Shown piece after piece: positions 22,731 through 30,866 of a stretch of 35,893 bases of DNA. Every line of letters starts with the position of its first letter. Within the stretch, counting starts at the first letter, position 1. The position numbers and the translations under genes were made by a program. This DNA comes from Pelargonium nanum (taxonomy: Eukaryota; Streptophyta; Magnoliopsida; Geraniales; Geraniaceae): positions 1-35,893 of the forward strand of contig JAYMTF010000460.1 of assembly GCA_036897485.1 (NCBI GenBank), given 5' to 3'. Under the pieces are notes generated by a model that was not told the DNA's origin, made no database searches, and was given only the letters and a program-made list of their open reading frames with translations.

Positions 22731-24068
22731 TCAATGGCGAGAATCGGAGGAAGCAGAGGACGGCTTGTTGGAGATGCCGTCGTGCTCCTCTTCGCCGTGA
22801 ATTCGCGCCGGAATGTGGAACCCGGAGAACCCGCCGGAGGCGAATCCAATGCCGGAGATGGAGTGTTGAAATGGGAATTGATGGTGCTGGTGGTCGGGGG
22901 GAGTGGTGGTTGTGGCGATGGGCTGTGGCGGCGGGTCCATCCAAGCGCGAATGGAAGGCGAGTTACTGGACTGAAGGGGTCCCCTCTGAGAAAAGAACTG
23001 GCTTTGGCCGCCGAACAACGGCTGAAGCAGCGGTGACGGAGTCGGCGGAGAGGCGAACATAAATGCTCCGCCTCCTCCGCTTCCACCCCCGCCGCCGCTG
23101 CTACCAGTATTATCTGCACCACCAGAAGCAGCATTCCAAGAAACCATTCTCTGGAACCGGCCCATCTCTGCCGGGTGGTGGTGGTGCTCGGACCACCCGG
23201 CAGACGAGGCATCGAAACCCATGTGGGCGGTTCCAGAGAACATCACGGGCTCGTGGCTCTGATGATGGTGGTTCTGAGCCTGAGTCTGGTGGTGGGTGTG
23301 GTGTAGAAAATTCGGGTCCTGAAATGACTGCAGCGAGAGCCGCAGATCTTGGCTCTGGCTGCTAGTTCTCGACAGCAAATCTGGTGGGTAGTTCTGAAAC
23401 TGCGACTGCGGCGGCTGATGCGGATGCGCCGCCGCGCCCATTGGGAAGAAGGACTTGATCGTGTCTGCAATCGCGTCGGAGTCCAGCGACGGCGGCAAGA
23501 AGCTCGAGCTGTTGTTGCTGTTCTGGTTGTTCTCGTTCATTTGCTGCTGTAAGCTCTGAACTGAGCACTCGCCGCCGACGACCCGTCCATCTTCACCCAC
23601 CATTGCTGTTCGGCTACCGGTACCCGCCATCGCATCCACCATGCTGCTGTGGTGGACCTGGTGGTGGTGAATCTCGGTCTCTTCGTTCTGCTGCTCCGCC
23701 TGGACGGTGGCGGTGGAGGCGGAGGTGTTCGGGTGCCACGGCGGAAGCTCGGCGAGCTCGTCGATTGCGGCTTTGGCCTTCTTGATGAGCCAATCCACGG
23801 CCTTGCTGGGTCGGTCGTAGCCGAGTCGGTCCTGGACGTCGTAGAATTGAATGGCGGTGTGGGCGGAGAGCCGGACACGGCGGTCTCTCGGACCTTTCGC
23901 GGTGCAGACCTTGCTGTGCCGGTCTTTCCGGCCCGTGGACCGCACAATGTGGCCTCCTTGAACCTCCACGATCTCTCCGCCGGCGGCGGAGCCGCCCCCT
24001 CTCATCCCCAATCTCGACGACGGCGCTGGCGCTGCTGGCTGGTGGCGGCTGCTGCTGTTGTCCTCCAT
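22731..24068 (-). CDS. CIN/JAW-class TCP transcription factor, TCP4 clade, single coding exon
   Basis: The minus-strand ORF gives 445 residues from the ATG at 24068, the first in-frame ATG. The TCP domain occupies about residues 47-105. It starts from [20 protein letters not shown] and continues with [10 protein letters not shown] (basic region) and [20 protein letters not shown] plus WLIKKAK (helix-loop-helix), followed by [10 protein letters not shown]. This exact pattern, preceded by [10 protein letters not shown], marks the TCP3/TCP4/TCP10 group of class II TCPs, nuclear factors that limit leaf cell proliferation. The rest is rich in His, Gln, Ser and Gly, with a Gly run near residue 330. 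The codons for RGPLQSS (about 361-367) form a miR319 target site. The gene is intron-free in the coding part and GC-rich compared with its surroundings, which explains the many shadow open frames. The reading frame stays open for 127 codons upstream of this ATG. Confidence 0.96.
   Translation of the reverse strand: MEDNSSSRHQPAAPAPSSRLGMRGGGSAAGGEIVEVQGGHIVRSTGRKDRHSKVCTAKGPRDRRVRLSAHTAIQFYDVQDRLGYDRPSKAVDWLIKKAKAAIDELAELPPWHPNTSASTATVQAEQQNEETEIHHHQVHHSSMVDAMAGTGSRTAMVGEDGRVVGGECSVQSLQQQMNENNQNSNNSSSFLPPSLDSDAIADTIKSFFPMGAAAHPHQPPQSQFQNYPPDLLSRTSSQSQDLRLSLQSFQDPNFLHHTHHQTQAQNHHHQSHEPVMFSGTAHMGFDASSAGWSEHHHHPAEMGRFQRMVSWNAASGGADNTGSSGGGGGSGGGGAFMFASPPTPSPLLQPLFGGQSQFFSQRGPLQSSNSPSIRAWMDPPPQPIATTTTPPDHQHHQFPFQHSISGIGFASGGFSGFHIPARIHGEEEHDGISNKPSSASSDSRH
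22966..22986 (-). promoter_or_regulatory. miR319 (miR-JAW) target site in the TCP coding region
   Basis: The plus strand here reads CTGGACTGAAGGGGTCCCCT, nearly the sequence of mature miR319 itself, so the minus-strand mRNA is complementary to it. Against the canonical miR319 sequence I count differences at positions 1, 14, 15, 17 and 21, with an unbroken match over positions 2-13, including the cleavage zone. The site encodes RGPLQSS, the segment conserved in JAW-type TCPs. It implies cleavage of this transcript by miR319. Confidence 0.93.
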
Positions 24069-25280
24069 TCTTGTTGCATATTCGATGCTCTGCTCCCCAA
24101 AAATCGACGAAGATGGCAAATAGGAGCGCTTCTTCGGAGCCGGAGCTGATTCTAATCTCGCATAGAACTGTTCTTGCTGCTGCGACGAGTCCTGAAGATA
24201 CTGATTGTGGTGGTGGTGGACATGGAAGAGCTCTTGCTGCTGTGGAGAAGATGGAGAGTCCTGATCCTGATCTTGATTCTGATTTTCTTCTTCTACCACT
24301 ACATGATTCCTTGAATTCTGAAATGGGTTTGGATAGAAATGATGGTGTCTCTGCTCTTGGTGATGAAGGTGATGATGAAGATGAAGATGGTGATTCCTTG
24401 GAGGATCCAGACTCAGACCCTTCTCTTGCTTTTCCTCTTCCAGCTTCTTTTAATGGAGCAACAACAACAAAAACAAGCTTTTTCTCAGTAACTTGTGGAG
24501 GTAATGATGGTGGTGAAGGTGGTGGTGATGGTCTCTTCCTGTTGCAGCTTCTGCAACTCCTGCTCCCAAAACTCCCTTCCATTCAACCTTCCCAGTTCCA
24601 TCACCCAACACACCACAACACCCCAAAAACCCAGAAAAGAAAAATAAAATATAAAAAACCAGACACAGAGAGAAAGAGAGAGAGCTAGAAAACAAGAACA
24701 AAAGCTGTCTCTTGAGCCTAACCCATCTTTCCTTGAAAGTACTATAGACTAACCAAAGTGGTGAATATGGCAATAGAAATGAGAAACACACAACACAACC
24801 CTGAAATGGAAGCAAGAGAAGAGCCCAAAAACAAAAATAAAGTTGAGGCCTTGGAGGAGAGGAGGGTCTGGTTTTTTTTATCTTTTCTGTGAAAGAGTGA
24901 CAAAACAAAATAGCTATAGGTGTAGCTAGAGGAGGAGGAGAGTATAGGGAAGAGGAATTCTTGGTTGGCCTATTGGAGGAGACCTTGAATTTGATGATGC
25001 CACTGGTGAGACTGAGTGGTGACAGTGTTGGGTCTGAGAGGAGATTAAAGATCTCTGTGACCTCATCACTGCACCATCTGCTCTGCTCTTCTTGTACTAT
25101 ACACTACACTAAACACTAAACACATAACACAAAACAAACACCAACCCAAGCTCTTGTCATTCAATTTCTTCTTCTTCTTCTTTTTTAATTTTTACCAAGA
25201 GAGTTTTTTTTACCAACTTGGTTACAGCTACAAGTTAGAAAGTGTTTGATTTGATTCTGGTTATGGCAACAAGGTGGTGT
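24069..25280 (-). promoter_or_regulatory. Long 5' leader of the TCP gene with overlapping open frames
   Basis: If transcription starts near 25280, the unspliced leader is about 1.2 kb. It contains a 322-codon frame from an ATG at 24582 that overlaps the TCP start out of frame and ends at 23614. It also has a start-stop element (ATGTAG) at 24304-24299, and a 127-codon frame continuous with the TCP protein but without an ATG (24449-24069, after a TAA at 24452-24450). A good acceptor (CCATTTCAG on the minus strand, near 24805) could pair with donors near 25200, so part of the leader may be spliced out. Confidence 0.5.
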
Positions 25281-25299
25281 TGTTGCTGATAGATCCTCC

Positions 25300-25306
25300 T
25301 TTATAT
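25300..25306 (-). promoter_or_regulatory. Probable TATA box of the TCP gene
   Basis: The minus strand reads GGCATATAAAGGAGG, a good plant TATA box, about 55 nt downstream of a (GA)n tract in the sense direction. Start of transcription would be expected 25-35 nt further, near 25270-25280. Confidence 0.55.
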
Positions 25307-25359
25307 GCCACCAGCCCACCACTCCTTTTGAAAGTGACCCCATTACATTTACAGCTTTA

Positions 25360-25380
25360 CTCTCTCTCTCTCTCTCTCTC
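25360..25380. repeat. (TC)n microsatellite in the TCP promoter
   Basis: Twenty-one bases of uninterrupted CT/TC, which is (GA)n in the sense of the TCP gene, just upstream of its TATA box. GA/CT tracts are common in plant core promoters and can be bound by GAGA-type BBR/BPC factors. Confidence 0.85.
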
Positions 25381-25699
25381 ACTTGCTTCACTTAAAAGAA
25401 ACAACACCATCTCCCACTTTTTTCCTTCAATTTTCCCTCCCCTAAGTCCCAACCCAACTCCCCTTTTTGTGGTTTGTTGTTGAATTGCTATGCACATAGA
25501 CATAGCATCTCCAAGGTTCTTCTCTTCCATCTTTTTTTTTTCTTTTTTCTTTTATGAAGAAATACTGGTAATTCTTAAAGTTTAAATTATCATGCCCCAT
25601 CATTTTGGTGCATGGAACCAATTTTACATCAAAATGATTAATCATTATATTATTGAAAATTGATCAAAATGATATTCAATGTTGTGTATATGTTGTATT

Positions 25700-25747
25700 A
25701 AAACTTGATGGAAAACATTTCGAAAAAAAAAAAAAAACTTGATGGAA
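25700..25747 (+). repeat. 14-bp direct repeat flanking a short poly(A) tract
   Basis: AAAACTTGATGGAA occurs at 25700-25713 and again at 25734-25747. Between them is only AACATTTCG followed by a run of A. This is what a severely 5'-truncated retroposon with a target-site duplication would leave. Confidence 0.55.
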
Positions 25748-26710
25748 GGACTTCTCCATTATTGTGGTAGTATCGGTTCAACAGGGTCGTCTCAATTATT
25801 TTGAGTCATGTGCTAAAATAAAAAATTCATGATCTTATTTTTGAATCGAGCATTTTAGCAGCGGTTCTCGCCAATTTTGATTTACGACTCTCAATAACGA
25901 CAACGTGTTTATTGGCATCGTCGTGCACTTACTCTGTTTTTTATTTGTCATTTAGTTATCTCTTTCTACGTTTTGCAAAAATAACTCCTAAAAACCACTA
26001 TTCAATACGTGATTTTTCTTTCTATAACTGAATCGACAAAAAAATATGTGTACCTCTTTACAACACAAATTCAAATTAGACTAGATGATTCAAAAAAAAA
26101 AAAAAAGAATTGGCATAAAACTAATTCAAAAACACTCCTGGATTAGGAAGCATTTTGGTAGCTTTTCAAAGGACAAAATAATACTAGTATTAGTATCCAT
26201 GTCATTTTCATACTTGTCATTGTGTTTCCTATTTAGGTAATTACTTTTATGCCCTTTGTGCTTTCTTTTTCTTGATAGTTATAGATTTGTAATGGGAAAA
26301 ATAATGACTTCATTGAGTAGCGATTTCTAGTTTCTCTATGGCATTTAAATGGAGGAGTATCATGTATTTGTTGGTGTTCATGACATATGATAGAATTTAA
26401 TAAATGTTAATTTTTTTTACTAATGTGAACAATTTTCGTTAAGAAGTTATATATTTAGTGTATAATGATTTTAACATATATATATATATCATATTCTACG
26501 CATTCATCCACGGGTGTTCAGAATTTTTCTGATTTTATATCAAACATATTATGAAATTTCTTAGACAATATGTCATGTTGATATTATTTACTTATATTAT
26601 AACTTTATTATTATCTATATAAAACTTAATATTTCTATTATTGTTCTTATTATTGAAATAAAGTTGTGTAAGTTTTCTCCATCAAAATTAAGTTTTTGAA
26701 ATTAGGAAGA

Positions 26711-26866
26711 GGATTCTTGCATGCACTCTACATACATGTATATTGTATGTAGGCTGACGTGATGCATTATCAGCTACAGAGTTCTCATTTCTCTCAATGT
26801 AGGGGGCATGTGTGGTTGTAATCACGTCACATCAGCCTACATGCAATATACATGCAACAATCATTT
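26711..26866. mobile_element. Small hairpin-type MITE
   Basis: The left arm reads GATTCTTGCATG, then 15 extra bases (CACTCTACATACATG), then TATATTGTATGTAGGCTGAC. The right arm on the opposite strand reads GATTGTTGCATG and then TATATTGCATGTAGGCTGAT. Arms of about 40 bp surround a centre of about 60 bp. There is no coding capacity. No clear target duplication was found, so the superfamily is unassigned. Confidence 0.65.
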
Positions 26867-27559
26867 GCGTTGAAATTATGTTACCATGTGTAGTATAATA
26901 TACAATTTTGTGATGGAACTATCCTTTTAATTGAAGGAAGAAATCATCCACTTGTTGGGATCTAATTTAGTTTAAATTTGCTATGCTATTGACAATGATG
27001 TCCCCTAAAACTATTGTTGCAATACTTGGACTGTTCTTGTCTTAATTAAAAGTTTCACTTAAAAAAAGCTAAATGACATCATGTAAGGGATTTAGACAAA
27101 AAAAAAATCAAAGGTTAATTAATTTGGTTTTAAAATAATAAACACACACATTAATTATATAGCTACAATATTATAGAGTTAGAGGGTAAAAATGGATCGG
27201 AAGATTTTCATATGAGGTAAAATAGTACATAAGTTTACTGAAAAAAGGTTTCAAAGTTAATTAGTTCTCTAACCTTTTTTGAAATCATCATTTTAGTTCA
27301 TGTATTTTAAATAAGCAATTTAAGTAACCAAACTTTGATTTTTTTTTTTTTTTTTCAAAATAGTCTTCATTGTTACTTGGGGTAAATGACTTTTTCAGTG
27401 GTGCTAATACTTCAAAATTGTCTTCATTTTTTTTGCATCAAATTTATTGAATAAATATTTGATACATAATAACATAATTTTTCACACATTTAATAATAAT
27501 ATACACTTTATATTTAAAAATCATGGAAAATAATTTAGGTAGAACTCAATAAATATATT

Positions 27560-28624
27560 TTTAAAAAGGAAAAAGATCAATTTTAGTCCCTGAACTATCC
27601 GTTTTATACTAAAATAGTCTCTGAATTTTGTTTTGTTCCGGCACAGTCCAATTTTCATTTTTTTTTGTTCTGGCACGGTCTCTATCGTTAAGTTCAATAA
27701 CATATTCTTTAAATACTGATGATGTGGCAATAAAAAAATAATAATAAATAGTTTTTAATATAAATAACTAAAATTACCATTTTGCCCTCATTTTTTTCAA
27801 ATAACTGAAATGACTATTTTGCCCTTGACTTTTTCTCAAATTTATAAAGAAATGTCATTGAATTTTTTTTCTTCTCTCTCCTCTCTCTTTTCTGGCACAC
27901 CTGCATTCTCTTCTCTGGCGATCTCTCCGTCTCTGACACTGTTTCCTCCGTCTCTGGCAGGTCCAACCGCGCGCGACTCCATCTCCGTCGAGAGCTTCTC
28001 TCCGTTGCCGCGATCCTCCTCGCCTCCATTCCACCTATCACTCAATCCATCATCGAGAGCTCCTTTCCATTACTTATACCGTACGCGTCCTTTGCATCCT
28101 TGGAATCGAGCTTCCAAAACCCAACATCTCTCGAATTGTGCTTGCTCGATTTGTGCCTTGAACTCCTCGGCATCGCCTATATCACCCCCGAAACCCTAAA
28201 TTCGAAATTTTGCACTGAAACCGGATAGTGAAACCCTAAAAATCAGAGTTTTGTGAGATAAGCACGAACTGTAGTGGGCATGACCGGAGGAAACAGTGCA
28301 GGAGACGAAGAGGTCGCCAGAGAAGAGAGTGTAGGTGTGCCAGAAAAGAGAAGAGAAGGAAAAAAATTCAATGGCATTTTTTCACAAATTTGAAAATAAG
28401 TTGAGGACATAATGGTAATTTTACACTAAAAATTATTAATTTATTACCAAAATGTGTCACATCAGCACTAGTTAACGGAATCTGTTACTTGAGTTAACGG
28501 GAAGGACCGTGGCAGAACAAAATAAAGAACATTGAACTGTGCCGGAATAAAACAAAATTCAAGGACTGTGTTGGAATATTTTGAATAGTTCAGAGATTAA
28601 AATGAATCTTTTTTCCTTTAAAAA
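27560..28624. mobile_element. Non-autonomous DNA transposon with long inverted repeats and 8-bp target duplication
   Basis: The element spans 27568-28616 (1,049 bp) and is flanked by TTTAAAAA at 27560-27567 and 28617-28624. Both ends start GGAAAAA(A)GAT, then .CATTTTA(G/A)TC(C/T)CTGAACTAT on their own strand. The arms stay similar for 300-400 bp (shared blocks include CCGGCACAGT, TGAATTTTGTTTT, TTTTCTGGCACACCT and CACTGTTTCCTCCG) at about 75 percent by eye. The middle is unique and GC-richer. An 8-bp duplication fits hAT-type insertion, but the AT-rich site and the long arms leave a Mutator-like origin possible. No transposase is present. Confidence 0.8.
27810..28199 (+). other. 129-codon open frame inside the foldback element, probably not a functional gene
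   Basis: The frame runs from the left inverted repeat into the GC-richer unique centre (about 27960-28290). The product is rich in Ser and Pro with no domain I recognise. It could be part of a captured host-gene fragment, or simply open by composition. Two AAACCCTAA telo-box-like strings occur near 28192 and 28230. Confidence 0.3.
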
Positions 28625-29494
28625 TTATAGCTTTATATTTTCAATTTATAAAATAAGTGTTATGTTTAATTTAAAATTATTGTGTTATTTTTTTGGGTAA
28701 TGGTTCTGCACAAATTAAGAGGTAGAAGAAGAGGGAGTGATTAGAGTGAATGGACCCACTGATATTGATTAGTTATTGTTTGAGAAAGGGACGAAAGGCC
28801 CATCTTGTGGCTCAAAGGGCATTGGTGAAAAGACATGTGTACCCATCACCTTCCCCACCACTATGTCCCACTCTTTTTCAATATGATTCACCATTTATGA
28901 TTTTAGATTGTCCTATTTATAATCATTTTTATTTTATTTTTTCAACTTTTATTTTAAGGTTTTTCTTTTCAACATATTTTAAGGTTTTTCTTTTCAACAA
29001 TAAGAATATTTAGTTAAATAAATGTTTTAACATTGGGATCGATGGAATCAACTCTGATACTTCTCGATGTTTTCTCGAGGATGGGTCGCGAGCCCATTCT
29101 TATATTGAGTATTTGATCCTACAATATAAAGTTTTTTATATCTGAAAATTTTGTTTTTATTTTGATTTATTTTTTATGTTCAAGTCAAATCAGCATTAAT
29201 AGATCAATATTTTAAATGTTAGAAAATAGTAAAATACATATATTCTCTTATTGTTTGTCTACTTATTTATAATGTAGCTTTTTCTTACTCTTAGAGTTGA
29301 CATTCTTTTTTATCACCATAACGCGCTCTCATATTTCTCTTTGCTCCTTTGGCTTTACTGGTGTGCTTGGTGTCTTCAGGTGGAGGTATCGATGAGACTT
29401 TTTCATCGACACTTTAAGGGGTTGTATTCTGACTAGATTGTACGTAGACTTCTAGGGTGTAGAGATTAAGTGGTCGTCTTATGAGATGTTCATT

Positions 29495-29965
29495 TCTCCT
29501 CCTAACAAACTCAATTAAAAGTTTAAACTGATAGTTGAAAACTCATATATATACGTATATATAACACGGCCCTCACGTACAAGTTTACCCCCCTCATGTG
29601 CAAACTCGTAATAGTGTTACTAGTTGACTGAAAAAGTGATAAATTGTTGTAGCTTTCAGGTGAAGCGAACAGAGATTGATACATTGCTTATTTTCGCATG
29701 ATAAGAATAAGAGAAGGGCCCGTGGGGAGAAGAATAGGAGAAGAGGAAAAAAATATATAAATATTTTAGTTAAAAAAATGATAAGAGGTGGTAGATAGAA
29801 AGATTTAAAAATGTATAAGAATTTAAATATACAATTTTGAATACCTAGATTTGTACATTTCATTTTTTTGGTAACAAAGTCTAATAACATGTTAGAAAAT
29901 TAACTCAACTAAAATGTTAATTTAAAGTAGAAAACACACACACATATATATATATATATAATGCA
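29495..29965 (+). repeat. Two more copies of the dispersed LTR-like repeat
   Basis: At about 29500-29590 the order is CTAACAAACTCAATTAAAAG, TTTAAACTGATAGTTGAAAA, then TATATATAACACGGCCCTCACG. At 29885-29960 it is ATAACATGTTAGAAAATTAA, CTCAACTAAAATGTTAA, then a (CA)n(TA)n tract. Both resemble the copy at 12805-12850 (ACCATGTTAGAGAACCAACT, then CAACTAAAAACTTAAG). Confidence 0.5.
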
Positions 29966-30653
29966 ACAAACTAAATGAAGATAATTTAATTGAACTTGTC
30001 ATGGAAAACTCATCCAATATACTTCTTTTCTTTCATCAAAATTCGCACTGCATGATTAAGGTTATGAAGTCATTGATGTATTTTTTTGGTTTTAAATATT
30101 TTTATTGGACCATACAAAGCCTGTGTTAGAAACAAGAAATTGGAGATCTGTTTCTCAAAACAGGAGACATTGTTGATTTTGTAGTTATATTTTCCATACG
30201 ATTTCACATCTTTTTAGTTGTTTGGACTATGTTGGAAGTAAACATTTCATGGTACATCAATCAATATTATCTCTCTTTTTTTTCATTAAAAGAATGTTAT
30301 TATTCCATGTAATTATATTATTTTGATGCAAGAGTCACAAAAATAATCATTTTTGTTTTGGGAGCACCGAAGAAATGTCATGTATGCCACCCATTATGAA
30401 TACAACATATACTATATAAAATGTTTTTAGTGTCAATTTATAATCATTTTGAGATTTTTTTTAATGATATGTACAATTTCATTTCAGCTACAGATAGGTT
30501 AGATTGGTGCTCCCCCTATGATGTGGTAGAAGAAAGGATAGGGCAAAATATTGTTTATTTTATATAACTATTATTAAAATAGATACTAATAGTACATGAA
30601 AATTCATAAATAGAATACTCAATCGCAACAAAATATGTATCTCAGCCACCGTA

Positions 30654-30866
30654 TTAACGAGTGCCAAGAAGTTGAAAATCTTGAAATAGAGCCTTTGAAC
30701 CGCCAACAACATCCCCCATGCCGTGTGAATGATTTACCACAATAGTCCAGTTGTGGACCATCATCACCACTGCTGGGTTGAAATTCACGGTCAACCACAC
30801 TGTGTAATGAAAAGAGTCTATGAGCATGCTCTCTAATTTTCTCAACATCAAAATTGTATACACCAC
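30654..30866 (-). pseudogene. Possible unrecognised gene fragment (70 codons)
   Basis: A 70-codon frame with mixed, protein-like composition (Trp, His, Met and Gly all used) in an otherwise AT-rich, stop-dense region. I recognise no family and see no flanking exons with matching phases. It may be an exon remnant carried by a transposon or a chance frame. Confidence 0.2.

Larger units (their letters stand above)
25381..27559. other. Upstream spacer of the TCP gene
   Basis: AT-rich sequence. The first few hundred bases probably belong to the TCP promoter. It holds a poly(A)-associated direct repeat (25700-25747), a small hairpin MITE (about 26711-26866), a (TA)n run near 26469 and poly-T/poly-A tracts near 26090 and 27340. 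No gene is recognised. Confidence 0.6.

Noticed and set aside
22631-23212. 193-codon minus-strand frame at the TCP 3' end, rich in Pro, Ser and Arg
   Set aside because: It overlaps the TCP coding sequence in another frame, and the TCP frame has an unmistakable domain. This one is open because the region is GC-rich.
23649-24149. 166-codon plus-strand frame antisense to the TCP domain
   Set aside because: Antisense shadow of the conserved TCP codons, with no recognisable domain or promoter.
24299-24299. Start of the TCP protein at 24299 giving 522 residues
   Set aside because: The codon there is GTG, not ATG. The first in-frame ATG is at 24068 and leaves the whole conserved region intact.
24071-24688. 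205-codon plus-strand frame opposite the TCP leader
   Set aside because: Antisense to the leader, low-complexity acidic and Ser-rich product, no supporting signals.
24450-24908. 152-codon minus-strand frame beginning MFCHSF in the TCP leader
   Set aside because: Low-complexity Leu/Phe/Ser product ending in His and Leu runs. It probably reflects C/T-rich leader sequence and is not listed as a gene.
28190-28240. AAACCCTAA strings suggesting telomeric repeats
   Set aside because: Isolated telo-box-like copies, not tandem. Similar single strings occur at about 15082, 20726 and 34448.
29035-29110. GAGGATGGGT string reminiscent of the 5S-derived part of Cassandra TRIM elements
   Set aside because: Only about ten bases match the 5S-like block and the rest of the 5S sequence is not present.
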